A stretch of 34,301 nt of DNA from the NCBI GenBank assembly GCA_028285085.1, contig JANQQI010000067.1, positions 1 to 34,301 of the forward strand, given 5' to 3'. Source of the stretch: Saprospiraceae bacterium (GTDB lineage Bacteria > Bacteroidota > Bacteroidia > Chitinophagales > Saprospiraceae). Each line of letters opens with the position of its first letter. The first letter of the stretch is position 1. Below, piece by piece: positions 24,455 to 32,223 of this stretch. The translations under genes and the position numbers were made by a program. The notes beneath the pieces were generated by a model, which saw nothing but the letters and a program-made list of their open reading frames with translations, did no database searches and was not told the origin of the DNA.

Positions 24455-25939
24455 TCAAAATTTCATTGCACGAGCGGTATACACCTGCCCCGCTTGTTGG
24501 ATGCGGAAGAAATAGGTGCCACTCGGCAAGGCTTGCCCACTTTGATGCTGACCGGCCCAACGAATAGATCGACCATCATCGGCGATCCATTGAGCGACCT
24601 GCTGGCCACGGCTATCATAAACCTCAATGCTGGCGGGGCTGGCCAGCGGAAGTTGAATATTAATATCTTCTTTGAATGGATTAGGGAAAATCGCTTCGGG
24701 GGATAATACCTGCACTTGCTGAGTCGAAGTAGTCTGGTCGCAATTTAGATAGGTATTCATAATGGCGACTAAAGTACCGTCCAGATTCCAGGAGATGACT
24801 CTGCCGTCGTTGGCTTGTACAGAGATAGCCACTTCCTCATTTGGAAAATAATAGGATGCCGTTGAATAACTGATATCTCCACCGTGACCGATGGCCGTAT
24901 AACCTCCAATAGTACGTTGACTTGTACCAAGGCCATAGGAACCTAAGCCCGGCGCGGGGATGACGGTTTGCATTTCGGCGCGGATGGCCTCACCCAGCGC
25001 ATCACCAGCCTGATATTGATACATCCACTCCACGAGATCAGAGGGGGTTGAAAAGTAACCTCCGGCCGCTGCTGTGCTGGTATGAAGAGCTGTCCAGTTA
25101 TAAAAAGTCTGATGAAAATCCACAACGGAATTGTTGTTATTTAGGTCGAGCCAAAGGTGGCCGACGGGGCTCTGCCAAGGCTCCGCAATGGGTAAAAAGG
25201 TTTGATTAAGCTCAAATGGTTCTATCAATCTCTCTCGCATGGCCTCGTGGAATGATTGGCCCGTTGCTGCTTCAATGATCAAACCCAAGAGTAGATAGTT
25301 CGTATTGGAATAAGAAAAACTGGCACCAGGATTGAAAATTTGCGCATTCACAAAATAGGCGATTACTTCCTCGGGGGTCCAGATTTGATTCATGTAAGGA
25401 CTGCCAATGCTGGTGTTAAAATTGGGATGATTCGTGAAATTATAAATGCCACTTCGATGCTGTAGAAGCTGTCGAATAGTAACGGTATCATTGACATCAT
25501 TATAAGTTGGTAACCATTCGTTGAGCTGATCTTCTAGCTCTAATTCTCCTTCTTCGGCCAGTTGCAAAATCACAGCAGAAACCATAGTTTTAGTGACACT
25601 TCCCATCGCCAGTCGATGATTTTTGGTCATGCTATCCAAAGGCGATTCGCTAGAGACACCACTCGCGCCACCCCAAATTTCACCTCCCGGCAAGCGGATT
25701 GCGGCGGATAAGCCTTTTATCCCCAATACATTATGCATACTATCGAGAGTGTGTTGGAGCTTATCCGCAAAAATGGGATCAATGCCGCGTAAACTTGCAC
25801 TTTCAGAATTTACGGGTGCTTCTTCTACAATGCTTGACTCTATTCTTGGCGGATACACTAATTCACCGGGGGCGAATTGGGCCATTAGGCCAAGTTGACT
25901 GCTAATTGCAAGCAGGAAAATGAATAACTGTTTGATCAT
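24455..25939 (-). CDS. Secreted serine hydrolase, beta-lactamase (class C-like) family, with T9SS type A tail
   Basis: The 494-residue product has a signal peptide (about 1-20, ending LGLMA), a linker, and a beta-lactamase/transpeptidase-like domain from about residue 55 to 385. The active-site motifs are SVTK (S114, K117), YSNTN (Y210, N212) and a late HGG (in AIGHGGDISYS) in place of KTG, the pattern of class C-related esterases and D-aminopeptidases and not of resistance enzymes. Residues of about 410-494 (IFPNPFKEDINIQL ... GTYFFRIQQAG) form a T9SS type A sorting domain, so the enzyme is probably secreted or surface-bound. The substrate is unknown; peptide, ester or cell-wall hydrolysis are all possible. 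It starts 14 nt after the stop of the aspartyl-protease-like lipoprotein gene and very probably shares its transcript. Confidence 0.9.
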   Translation of the reverse strand: MIKQLFIFLLAISSQLGLMAQFAPGELVYPPRIESSIVEEAPVNSESASLRGIDPIFADKLQHTLDSMHNVLGIKGLSAAIRLPGGEIWGGASGVSSESPLDSMTKNHRLAMGSVTKTMVSAVILQLAEEGELELEDQLNEWLPTYNDVNDTVTIRQLLQHRSGIYNFTNHPNFNTSIGSPYMNQIWTPEEVIAYFVNAQIFNPGASFSYSNTNYLLLGLIIEAATGQSFHEAMRERLIEPFELNQTFLPIAEPWQSPVGHLWLDLNNNNSVVDFHQTFYNWTALHTSTAAAGGYFSTPSDLVEWMYQYQAGDALGEAIRAEMQTVIPAPGLGSYGLGTSQRTIGGYTAIGHGGDISYSTASYYFPNEEVAISVQANDGRVISWNLDGTLVAIMNTYLNCDQTTSTQQVQVLSPEAIFPNPFKEDINIQLPLASPASIEVYDSRGQQVAQWIADDGRSIRWAGQHQSGQALPSGTYFFRIQQAGQVYTARAMKF

Positions 25940-25953
25940 CGTGTATATATCGT

Positions 25954-27246
25954 TTATTCTTTAAAAGGCTTGATGTTGAAAAAACTAGCAGGGAAGTCAA
26001 TGATTATATTTGAGCCAAGCATCATGTCACTGCCAATAGTGCCATCCGTCTGGACAAAAAAGGCATGCTCTTCTTTTTCCATTTGACTGTCCTTTAACTG
26101 GAAAATATAATCCCGTAACCGTAGATTTAATCGCTTGACCACTTTGGTCTCAAAGGTTTCCTTTCCACCGGCGCCACCTATGGTAACTTCTTCCATTTTG
26201 TAAGGCCCCGGATCGACTTTTTCGAAATAGGGCTCTTGCACAGAAGTATTATTCGATCCGGTGTCCAGACCAAAAAGCAGTGGCGTGCCCGAGGGATGCC
26301 AAAGCCGAACGAGCGGGTAGCCCATCCAGTAAAAATTATATTCTGAAGCACGTGATGGTACCGAGGGGCCGTTTTGACAGACGCCATGTTGGTAGTCCAA
26401 CTCCCAACGCAATAACCGAATAGCATTCCAGCCAAGAATCCCCTCGATACGCATTGTGCTCTCATCATTTAATGTAAATTGAAGCTGCTGTTCGTCAATC
26501 AGAAAAACGGCGTGATTTTTCAGCTTCAAACTCCCAACTTCAAAGTCTTGTACATAACCAAAACTCGAACTGACCATATTTTTATTACTTGTTGCCAAGT
26601 CCGCTGCACCGCCTAGGGATTCAACGCCGAGACTATCAGCTAGCTGTGCTGAGATGACCGATAGGGCTGCTCCTGTATCAAACCAAAACCAACGTTTTTG
26701 ACCGTTGATCATTACGGGAACCAGCGGGCTGCCAGTTGGTCCGATTTGCATTTCAAGTTTTGCGTAAACCGGCTCAATAGTCACTTCCATCGGTGGTTTT
26801 TCCAGATAAGGAACCACCACGGGATTATCTGGAGAAATCACATTGATCTCGGCCCATTCTTCGCGCATGTAATGCAATTTGGCTTTCATCATCATTGTCA
26901 ATTGTTGCACATTGGCATCATCTGATTGATTTTTTAAATCTGCCAAGCCTTCTATCAAGGCTGTATATTTGCCATTTTTTAGTAATTCAAAAAGTTGAAC
27001 CAATGATCGTTCATCTGACTCATCTGCCAGCCGCTCGGCTGCGGTCAGTTGTAATTGTCGCAATGCGATTCCGAAACGATCGGCTTGCACTCGACCTTCG
27101 ATCTGCTCAATAGATTTGGCTTTGCGAATACTCAATTTTGAGCCTGGTTGACGAATGGTTTTTGGGCGATCAGGCTTGTAAGCTTGTTGACAAGCGATTA
27201 GGCTCGTAAGCACTAATAGCAGAACATAAGTAAATTGTCGATCCAT
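25954..27246 (-). CDS. Lipoprotein with two retropepsin-like aspartyl protease domains
   Basis: The frame is open to 27270, but the Met at 27246 begins a lipoprotein signal (MDRQFTYVLLLVLTSLIAC, lipidated Cys19), giving 430 residues. Residues of about 40-150 are helical. Two related domains follow: one with WFDTGAALSV (D190) closing with GILGWNAIRL, and one with LDTGSNNTSV (D328) closing with TIGSDMMLGSNIIIDF. Each looks like a retropepsin-type (clan AA) aspartyl protease domain, so one chain could form the active site that viral retropepsins make by dimerising. Both catalytic Asp-Thr-Gly triplets are intact. The protein would sit at the periplasmic or outer face of a membrane. A TAATTTTG box lies at 27270-27277. 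The T9SS-sorted hydrolase gene follows after 14 nt, so they are probably an operon. Confidence 0.85.
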   Translation of the reverse strand: MDRQFTYVLLLVLTSLIACQQAYKPDRPKTIRQPGSKLSIRKAKSIEQIEGRVQADRFGIALRQLQLTAAERLADESDERSLVQLFELLKNGKYTALIEGLADLKNQSDDANVQQLTMMMKAKLHYMREEWAEINVISPDNPVVVPYLEKPPMEVTIEPVYAKLEMQIGPTGSPLVPVMINGQKRWFWFDTGAALSVISAQLADSLGVESLGGAADLATSNKNMVSSSFGYVQDFEVGSLKLKNHAVFLIDEQQLQFTLNDESTMRIEGILGWNAIRLLRWELDYQHGVCQNGPSVPSRASEYNFYWMGYPLVRLWHPSGTPLLFGLDTGSNNTSVQEPYFEKVDPGPYKMEEVTIGGAGGKETFETKVVKRLNLRLRDYIFQLKDSQMEKEEHAFFVQTDGTIGSDMMLGSNIIIDFPASFFNIKPFKE

Positions 27247-27269
27247 GATTTTGCATAATTTGACTAACA

Positions 27270-27277
27270 CAAAATTA
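27270..27277 (-). promoter_or_regulatory. Candidate -7 element for the aspartyl-protease-like lipoprotein
   Basis: The minus strand reads TAATTTTG, matching TAnnTTTG, 23 nt before the chosen ATG at 27246. No TTG is seen at -33. If real, it separates this gene and the hydrolase from the hemC-hemD transcript. It also overlaps the alternative start at 27270, which argues for the shorter protein. Confidence 0.35.
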
Positions 27278-27346
27278 GATACGGACGAAGGGGAGCGGGT
27301 GGAGAAAATTGCTAAATTGAAATAAGAGGAAAAGAATCGGTTGCCC

Positions 27347-28018
27347 TCAAATCGATTTTAAGACGGCTGCGGCGAGCGCCGCTTCGGAGGGTTCTTCAGC
27401 GATTTCGATCTCAGGAATACCCAACCCAGTGAGGGCTTTAGCTGTAGTGCGACCGATGGCAAACACCTTTTGGCTGGCTTGTAAATCGTGATCTTCGAAA
27501 TACGTCTGGGCATTCATGGGACTAGTGAAAACCAGATAATCACAAATTGGAATTTGGACACCAGGCCTAGGCTGGTTGTTATAAACAACCAGATCAATAG
27601 CGGTTAATTCTGCTTCAAGAATATCCTGAATAGACTGGCGAGACTGGCGGGCTCTGGGGAAAAGGACTTTTTGCCCTTTGGCGAGCCGAACAAAACCGAT
27701 GGCCGTTTCTAGCGAGCTACCACTGCCGATAAATTCAGCTTTAATCCCCTGTTTTTTTAACACCTTAGCGGTGCCGGGGCCAAGTGTCGCCCACCGAACG
27801 GCCGGCACTTTACGGTTGAGTTCTTCCAACCGGCGAAAGAAAAATTCAACGGCCTTTTTACTATAAAAAAATATCCAATTCGATCGGGGAATCCGTCGAA
27901 AAGCAACCGGACTGAATTCGATCAGTGATTTACCTACTACCTCTAGCCCCGCAGCACGCATCTCTCGCCGAAAGACAGAGCGAGAAGCGAGAGGACGGCT
28001 AATGAAGACAGTAGGCAT
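27347..28018 (-). CDS. hemD: Uroporphyrinogen-III synthase
   Basis: The 223-residue enzyme cyclises hydroxymethylbilane with inversion of ring D to give uroporphyrinogen III. The family has few invariant residues; the identification rests on the two-lobe HemD pattern: SRPL near the N-terminus, IFFYSKKAVEFFF (a common SxxAV segment), TLGPGTAKVLKKQG, the central LFPRARQSR...I segment, LVVYN and the C-terminal LVFTSPMNAQTYF...FAIGRTTAKAL. All are in the expected order, and the length is close to the typical 240-260, somewhat short. The position supports it: it is the last of three leftward genes headed by hemC, 18 nt after the exonuclease-like gene. Cytoplasmic. Confidence 0.9.
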   Translation of the reverse strand: MPTVFISRPLASRSVFRREMRAAGLEVVGKSLIEFSPVAFRRIPRSNWIFFYSKKAVEFFFRRLEELNRKVPAVRWATLGPGTAKVLKKQGIKAEFIGSGSSLETAIGFVRLAKGQKVLFPRARQSRQSIQDILEAELTAIDLVVYNNQPRPGVQIPICDYLVFTSPMNAQTYFEDHDLQASQKVFAIGRTTAKALTGLGIPEIEIAEEPSEAALAAAVLKSI

Positions 28019-28036
28019 GGTAATCCATTTTATTTA

Positions 28037-28621
28037 TCAATCCAACTCAATCGCATGCATATCGATTAAGCGGTAAAAACAATTGGCGCAAGCCTGGACA
28101 TCAATCTGTGCCTGATGCGCATCTGCATAGCGTGCACCAAATACTTTTTGATAGATTTCTTGCATGCTGGGCCATTTGTAGCGGCCATCTTTACCGGGTA
28201 ATTTACAGAAGTAGGTACTTTCCTGCATCAGACAGTAGCGCTCTGGATTGAGTTCCAGATTGTTGCGTAAGTCTTTACGATAAAACTCCGCACCGACTAC
28301 ATTTTCACACAGATTCATATTGTGAGCGATAATGTACTCGGCCTTATCAATAACTTGCCGGAAAGCTTCCAACACAGTTTTTAAATCCTGCCCCTCCTCG
28401 CGCGCGCGCTCAGTACTAATCCCATGGATGCGCTCGGCCTCATAAGGAATTTCGTAACCATCTGGCTTGATGATAAAATCGGCACTTTCCACCAAGCGAC
28501 GATTGTCATCGTACAACTGCCAGGCAATCTGAACCATACGTGGCCAATTAAAAGTATCGCTGGCCGGACTTCTCCAGTTTCTGGGTTTCCCTGCCGTTTC
28601 AACATCAAAAAATAAGTTCAT
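28037..28621 (-). CDS. DEDDh-type 3'-5' exonuclease-like protein with an altered second Asp
   Basis: The frame opens at 28663, but the Met at 28621 (MNLFFDVETAG) is the normal start for the fold and avoids overlapping hemC; it gives 194 residues. Motif I is intact (D6 and E8 in FDVETAG), and motif III is intact (H169 and D174 in DAHQAQID). In motif II the usual HNxxFDxxV reads HNMNLCENVV, so the expected metal-binding Asp is Cys105, with Glu106 next to it. The other residues match the exonuclease domain seen in DnaQ, RNase T and similar proteins, so it may act on DNA or RNA ends, bind nucleic acid without cutting, or use E106 as a substitute. It lies between hemC and hemD, 34 nt and 18 nt from them, an unexpected partner for tetrapyrrole genes. 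Confidence 0.85.
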   Translation of the reverse strand: MNLFFDVETAGKPRNWRSPASDTFNWPRMVQIAWQLYDDNRRLVESADFIIKPDGYEIPYEAERIHGISTERAREEGQDLKTVLEAFRQVIDKAEYIIAHNMNLCENVVGAEFYRKDLRNNLELNPERYCLMQESTYFCKLPGKDGRYKWPSMQEIYQKVFGARYADAHQAQIDVQACANCFYRLIDMHAIELD

Positions 28622-28655
28622 AATGGTATATCTTAAATATGGTGGAATAACAAAA

Positions 28656-29561
28656 TTAGGCATCTTTCAATGCTTGATGTACCTGCTCTGCCAGCTCGAA
28701 GGTGGTGCTCGATGATCGGCGTACCCGTTTCACGGGGCCATCCCAGCGATCTGCCATTGCGGCCCAAACGTGATAATGCTGCATCTCATCCCGATAGCAG
28801 TATACACCGAGTGGAAGATGGCAACCTCCATCGAATAATTGCAAAACGCGTCGCTCCACATTAGTACAAACCGATACGTCAGAATGATGGATTTGCTTTA
28901 AAATTCGTCGTGTTGCTCGGTCGTCAACCTGAGTTTGAAAGGCCAAGACGCCTTGGGCCGGTGCTGGGATGAATTCCTTTGGATTCAAACGCACCACTTC
29001 GAAATCGGATAAGTCCAGCTCCAGTCGCTCCAGACCTGCGCCCGCGAGTACGATGGCATCGAAATCACCACTTTGTAATTTTTTAAGGCGTGTTGGTACA
29101 TTGCCTCGAATATCCTGAATCTGCAAATCCGGCCGAAAACCAAGCATTTGTGCTTTGCGTCTAGCCGAAGACGTTCCGGTGACGGCACCTTCTGGTAGTT
29201 GAAGCACCTGCCCTTTTGCCGCGACCTCTTTGCGGATGACGAGCCAGTCGGCAGGGTTGGCGCGATAGCTGACGGCCGAAATACACAACCCCTCGGGTGA
29301 AGTGGTTGGTAGATCTTTCATCGAATGTACCGCCAGATCAACATCACCGCGGAGTAGCGCATCTTCGATCTCTTTGGTAAAAAAGCCTTTGCCTTCGATT
29401 TTATCGAAGCTCAGATGCTGAATCTGATCGCCCTTGGTTTTAATAATCACTAATTCACTGTCGATACCAATATCGGCCAGTTGTTTTTGGGTGAATCGGG
29501 CTTGCCACAAGGCGAGTTTACTCCCCCGGGTACCGATGCGAATGCTGTTTGTTGTACTCAT
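28656..29561 (-). CDS. hemC: Hydroxymethylbilane synthase (porphobilinogen deaminase)
   Basis: The 301-residue enzyme polymerises four porphobilinogens to hydroxymethylbilane in the cytoplasm. It has IRIGTRGSKLALWQA at the N-terminus, KTKGD, HSMKDLPT, GTSSARRKAQ and RGNVPTRLKKL, and the dipyrromethane-cofactor Cys at about C247 in GGCHLPLG. The frame extends upstream to 29804, but the Met at 29561 (MSTTNSIRIGTRG) matches the family; the extra 81 residues overlap the lpxD promoter and the start of lpxD. A TTTG/TATCTTTG promoter lies right before the start, leaving only a few nucleotides of leader. It heads the leftward group hemC, exonuclease-like gene, hemD. Confidence 0.95.
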   Translation of the reverse strand: MSTTNSIRIGTRGSKLALWQARFTQKQLADIGIDSELVIIKTKGDQIQHLSFDKIEGKGFFTKEIEDALLRGDVDLAVHSMKDLPTTSPEGLCISAVSYRANPADWLVIRKEVAAKGQVLQLPEGAVTGTSSARRKAQMLGFRPDLQIQDIRGNVPTRLKKLQSGDFDAIVLAGAGLERLELDLSDFEVVRLNPKEFIPAPAQGVLAFQTQVDDRATRRILKQIHHSDVSVCTNVERRVLQLFDGGCHLPLGVYCYRDEMQHYHVWAAMADRWDGPVKRVRRSSSTTFELAEQVHQALKDA

Positions 29562-29566
29562 TGGCA

Positions 29567-29594
29567 CAAAGATAGTCGAACAATTGTGCTCAAA
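29567..29594 (-). promoter_or_regulatory. Promoter of hemC with very short leader
   Basis: On the minus strand, TTTG (29594-29591), 16 nt, then TATCTTTG (29574-29567) match the Bacteroidetes -33/-7 elements, with a spacer slightly shorter than the common 19-20. The last G of the -7 box is 5 nt before the hemC ATG, so the transcript should have almost no 5' untranslated region. Confidence 0.55.
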
Positions 29595-29657
29595 AAAGAA
29601 TTCTGGCAGAATGCGAATATTTTGAAACATCGCAGGGGGCAAAATGGCTTTTTTGTC

Positions 29658-29665
29658 TAAATTTG
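29658..29665 (+). promoter_or_regulatory. Candidate -7 element of lpxD with very short leader
   Basis: TAAATTTG matches TAnnTTTG exactly and ends 5 nt before the lpxD ATG at 29671. No TTG is seen at the expected -33 position. This match argues for starting lpxD at 29671 and not at the upstream ATG at 29644. Confidence 0.45.
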
Positions 29666-29670
29666 CAACA

Positions 29671-30711
29671 ATGCAAGTGACAGCCCAACAATTATGTGAT
29701 CTATTACAAGGGACGCTCGAAGGCGATCCTGAGGTAAGCGTTTCTGCCCCCAGTAAAATCGAGGAGGGCCGCCCCGGAACCATTAGCTTTTTGGGTAACC
29801 CCAAATACGAGTCTTACGCCTACACGACGGCTTCATCTATCCTTTTGGTTAGTCGAGACTTTCAGCCAGCCGAGCCCATTAAATCGACCTTGATCCGAGT
29901 AGATGATGTGTATGCCAGTGTGGCTATTTTGCTGGATCAGTTTGGACAGAGTCAAGAACAAGAAGCGGGGGTGCATGCTGATGCCTTTGTTGATGAATCA
30001 GCTGAAGTGCATACTACAGCTACAGTGGCGCGTTTCGCCATCATCGAGAAAGGCGCAAAAATCGGAGCGGGCACCATTATTTATCCTCAGGTTTATATTG
30101 GTGAAAATGTAACGATTGGCGAAAACTGCATACTCTTCCCCGGCGTAAAGGTATATCGCGATTGTGTGCTTGGCGATCATTGCATTCTACATTCTAATGT
30201 CGTGTTAGGTAGTGATGGGTTTGGTTTTGCACCGCAAGCCGATGGGACATTCAAAAAAGTACCACAATTAGGAAATGTGTTGGTTGAAAATAATGTGGAA
30301 ATTGGTGCAAATACGGTCATTGATCGGGCCACCATGGGGTCAACAATTATTCGGGCTGGCGCCAAACTCGATAATCTGATTCAAATTGCTCATAATGTAG
30401 AAATCGGCCACAATACAGTGATGGCGGCTCAATCCGGAGTAGCCGGCAGTACCAAAGTTGGAAAAAATTGCCTCATTGGAGGACAGGCTGGCCTAGTCGG
30501 CCATATCCAGCTGGCGGATGGTACCAAGGTGCAAGCACAGAGTGGTATCAACAAACCGATTAAAAAACCGGGAACTGCGGTTTATGGTTCGCCGGCCTTG
30601 GCCTACAACGATTATTTGCGGTCTTATGCCGTTTTTCGACGTCTCCCGGCACTACAACAAGAACTCACCGAATTGCGTAAGAAACTGGCAGAATTGGAAA
30701 AAAAATCTTGA
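29671..30711 (+). CDS. lpxD: UDP-3-O-(3-hydroxyacyl)glucosamine N-acyltransferase
   Basis: The 346-residue enzyme adds the N-linked 3-hydroxyacyl chain in lipid A synthesis, using acyl-ACP. The N-terminal uridine-binding domain includes ISFLGNPKYESY. The C-terminal left-handed parallel beta-helix of hexapeptide repeats runs from about residue 100 to 300 (for example IGENVTIGENCILFPGV). The catalytic His is H241 in IQIAHNVEIGHN, and NTVIDRATMGSTII is the LpxD-specific signature. The chain ends in a basic coiled helix (LQQELTELRKKLAELEKK) as in other LpxD proteins. I chose the ATG at 29671 over 29644 because MQVTAQQLCDLL is the normal start and a TAAATTTG box sits just before it. It heads the lpx group; lpxC-fabZ begins 111 nt later. 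Confidence 0.95.
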   Translation: MQVTAQQLCDLLQGTLEGDPEVSVSAPSKIEEGRPGTISFLGNPKYESYAYTTASSILLVSRDFQPAEPIKSTLIRVDDVYASVAILLDQFGQSQEQEAGVHADAFVDESAEVHTTATVARFAIIEKGAKIGAGTIIYPQVYIGENVTIGENCILFPGVKVYRDCVLGDHCILHSNVVLGSDGFGFAPQADGTFKKVPQLGNVLVENNVEIGANTVIDRATMGSTIIRAGAKLDNLIQIAHNVEIGHNTVMAAQSGVAGSTKVGKNCLIGGQAGLVGHIQLADGTKVQAQSGINKPIKKPGTAVYGSPALAYNDYLRSYAVFRRLPALQQELTELRKKLAELEKKS

Positions 30712-30822
30712 TTTCACTAAGGCCCATTATCATTTCTATCGGGAAACTTTTAAGTGAATCCTGCAAACTCTAACAATTGTCGTATCTTCGCACCAAATTT
30801 CAGCAGCCTCGACTGAGTGTAC

Positions 30823-32223
30823 ATGAAAAAGCAACATACGATTAAAGAAACAGCCTCCATCCAGGGCGTGGGATTACACACCGGGGTCAAGGTTAATATG
30901 GTTTTTAAACCAGCCCCGATCAACCACGGTGTAAAGTTCCAACGCATAGACCTCGAGTCTACTCCTGTGGTTAGTGCAGAAGTAAATAAAGTGGTCGCTA
31001 CCAATCGCAGTACGACCATCCAGAGTGGACAAGCTACGGTAAGTACGATTGAGCATACCCTTTCCGCTTTGAGCGGCTTAGGTATAGACAATGTGCTCAT
31101 TGAAATCGATGGCCCGGAAGCACCGATTATGGATGGCAGCGCCGCCGATATTTGTCAGGTCCTTGAGGCTGTAGGCGTTGAAGAACAAGAAGCCGATCGG
31201 GAATATTTCATTGTCAACCAGCCTATTTCTTACCGTGATGAGGAAACGGGCTCCGAGCTACTGGCTCTGCCAGCCGATGATTTTCAAGTAACGGCACTGA
31301 TTGATTTCAATTCGCCTATTTTGGGGCATCAATATGCCTCTTTGGAGAAGATTTCAGATTACAGAGATGAAATTGCCCCTTGCCGCACCTTCGTTTTCTT
31401 GCACGAATTGGAGCAACTCCTCGATCAAAATCTGATCCGTGGTGGTGATCTCGACAATGCGATTGTAATCGTTGATCGTTTATTGAATGACGAGGAACTG
31501 GACAAACTCGCCAAGCGACTTGGAAAGTCCGAGATTAAAGTGGAGAAGGAAGGGATTTTGAATACAGTATCCCTGCATTTCGAAAATGAGCCCGCTCGGC
31601 ATAAATTACTCGATGTCATTGGAGATTTAGCCTTGGTTGGACGTCCCATCAAAGGCAAAATTGTAGCGACTAAGCCTGGCCATAAAGCTAATGTTGCCTT
31701 TTCCAAGATTTTGCGAAAGCACTACCAAGAACAGCGCAAGCTCAAAGGGAAGCCCGAGTATGATCCTGAACTGCCACCGATCAAGGATGTCGTAGGCATT
31801 CAAAAAATGTTGCCACATCGCTATCCGTTTTTGCTGGTAGATAAGATCATCGAACTAAAAGATGATCGAGTAGTTGGAGTGAAAAACTTGACGTTTAACG
31901 AGCATTTTTTCCAAGGCCACTTTCCTGGGAATCCTGTTTTCCCGGGGGTATTGCAACTGGAAGCAATGGCCCAAACTGGTGGCATCCTAGCGCTTTCGGG
32001 GGTGCCTGATCCTGAGAATTGGGACACCTACTTTTTGAAAATTGATAACGCTAAATTTAAGCATAAAGTCGTACCAGGTGATACGCTGGTTTTTAAACTA
32101 GAACTTACTGCCCCCATCCGCAGGGGGATTGTACAAATGAAAGGTACCGCCTACGTTGGCAATCGCATTGTATCAGAGGGAGAATTAACAGCTCAAATCA
32201 TTAGAAGAACTGAAAATGAATAA
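30823..32223 (+). CDS. lpxC-fabZ: Fused UDP-3-O-acyl-N-acetylglucosamine deacetylase / 3-hydroxyacyl-ACP dehydratase
   Basis: This 466-residue fusion combines two enzymes. Residues 1-300 are LpxC, a Zn deacetylase committing lipid A synthesis, with zinc ligands H78 (IEHTLSAL), H260 and D264 (HKLLDVIGD); the H-to-D spacing of 4 equals that of E. coli LpxC (H238, D242). Residues of about 320-466 are FabZ, with PHRYPFLLVDK and the catalytic pair H366 (GHFPGNP) and E380 (LQLEAMAQ), 14 apart as in free-standing FabZ. The ATG at 30823 is preferred over a GTG two codons upstream. The fusion is characteristic of Bacteroidetes and ties competing uses of 3-hydroxyacyl-ACP to one polypeptide. Its stop overlaps the lpxA start by 8 nt, indicating translational coupling. 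Confidence 0.96.
   Translation: MKKQHTIKETASIQGVGLHTGVKVNMVFKPAPINHGVKFQRIDLESTPVVSAEVNKVVATNRSTTIQSGQATVSTIEHTLSALSGLGIDNVLIEIDGPEAPIMDGSAADICQVLEAVGVEEQEADREYFIVNQPISYRDEETGSELLALPADDFQVTALIDFNSPILGHQYASLEKISDYRDEIAPCRTFVFLHELEQLLDQNLIRGGDLDNAIVIVDRLLNDEELDKLAKRLGKSEIKVEKEGILNTVSLHFENEPARHKLLDVIGDLALVGRPIKGKIVATKPGHKANVAFSKILRKHYQEQRKLKGKPEYDPELPPIKDVVGIQKMLPHRYPFLLVDKIIELKDDRVVGVKNLTFNEHFFQGHFPGNPVFPGVLQLEAMAQTGGILALSGVPDPENWDTYFLKIDNAKFKHKVVPGDTLVFKLELTAPIRRGIVQMKGTAYVGNRIVSEGELTAQIIRRTENE

Noticed and set aside
29562-29804. N-terminal extension of hemC up to 29804
   Set aside because: The extra 81 residues do not resemble HemC and overlap the lpxD promoter and start; the Met at 29561 gives the normal N-terminus.
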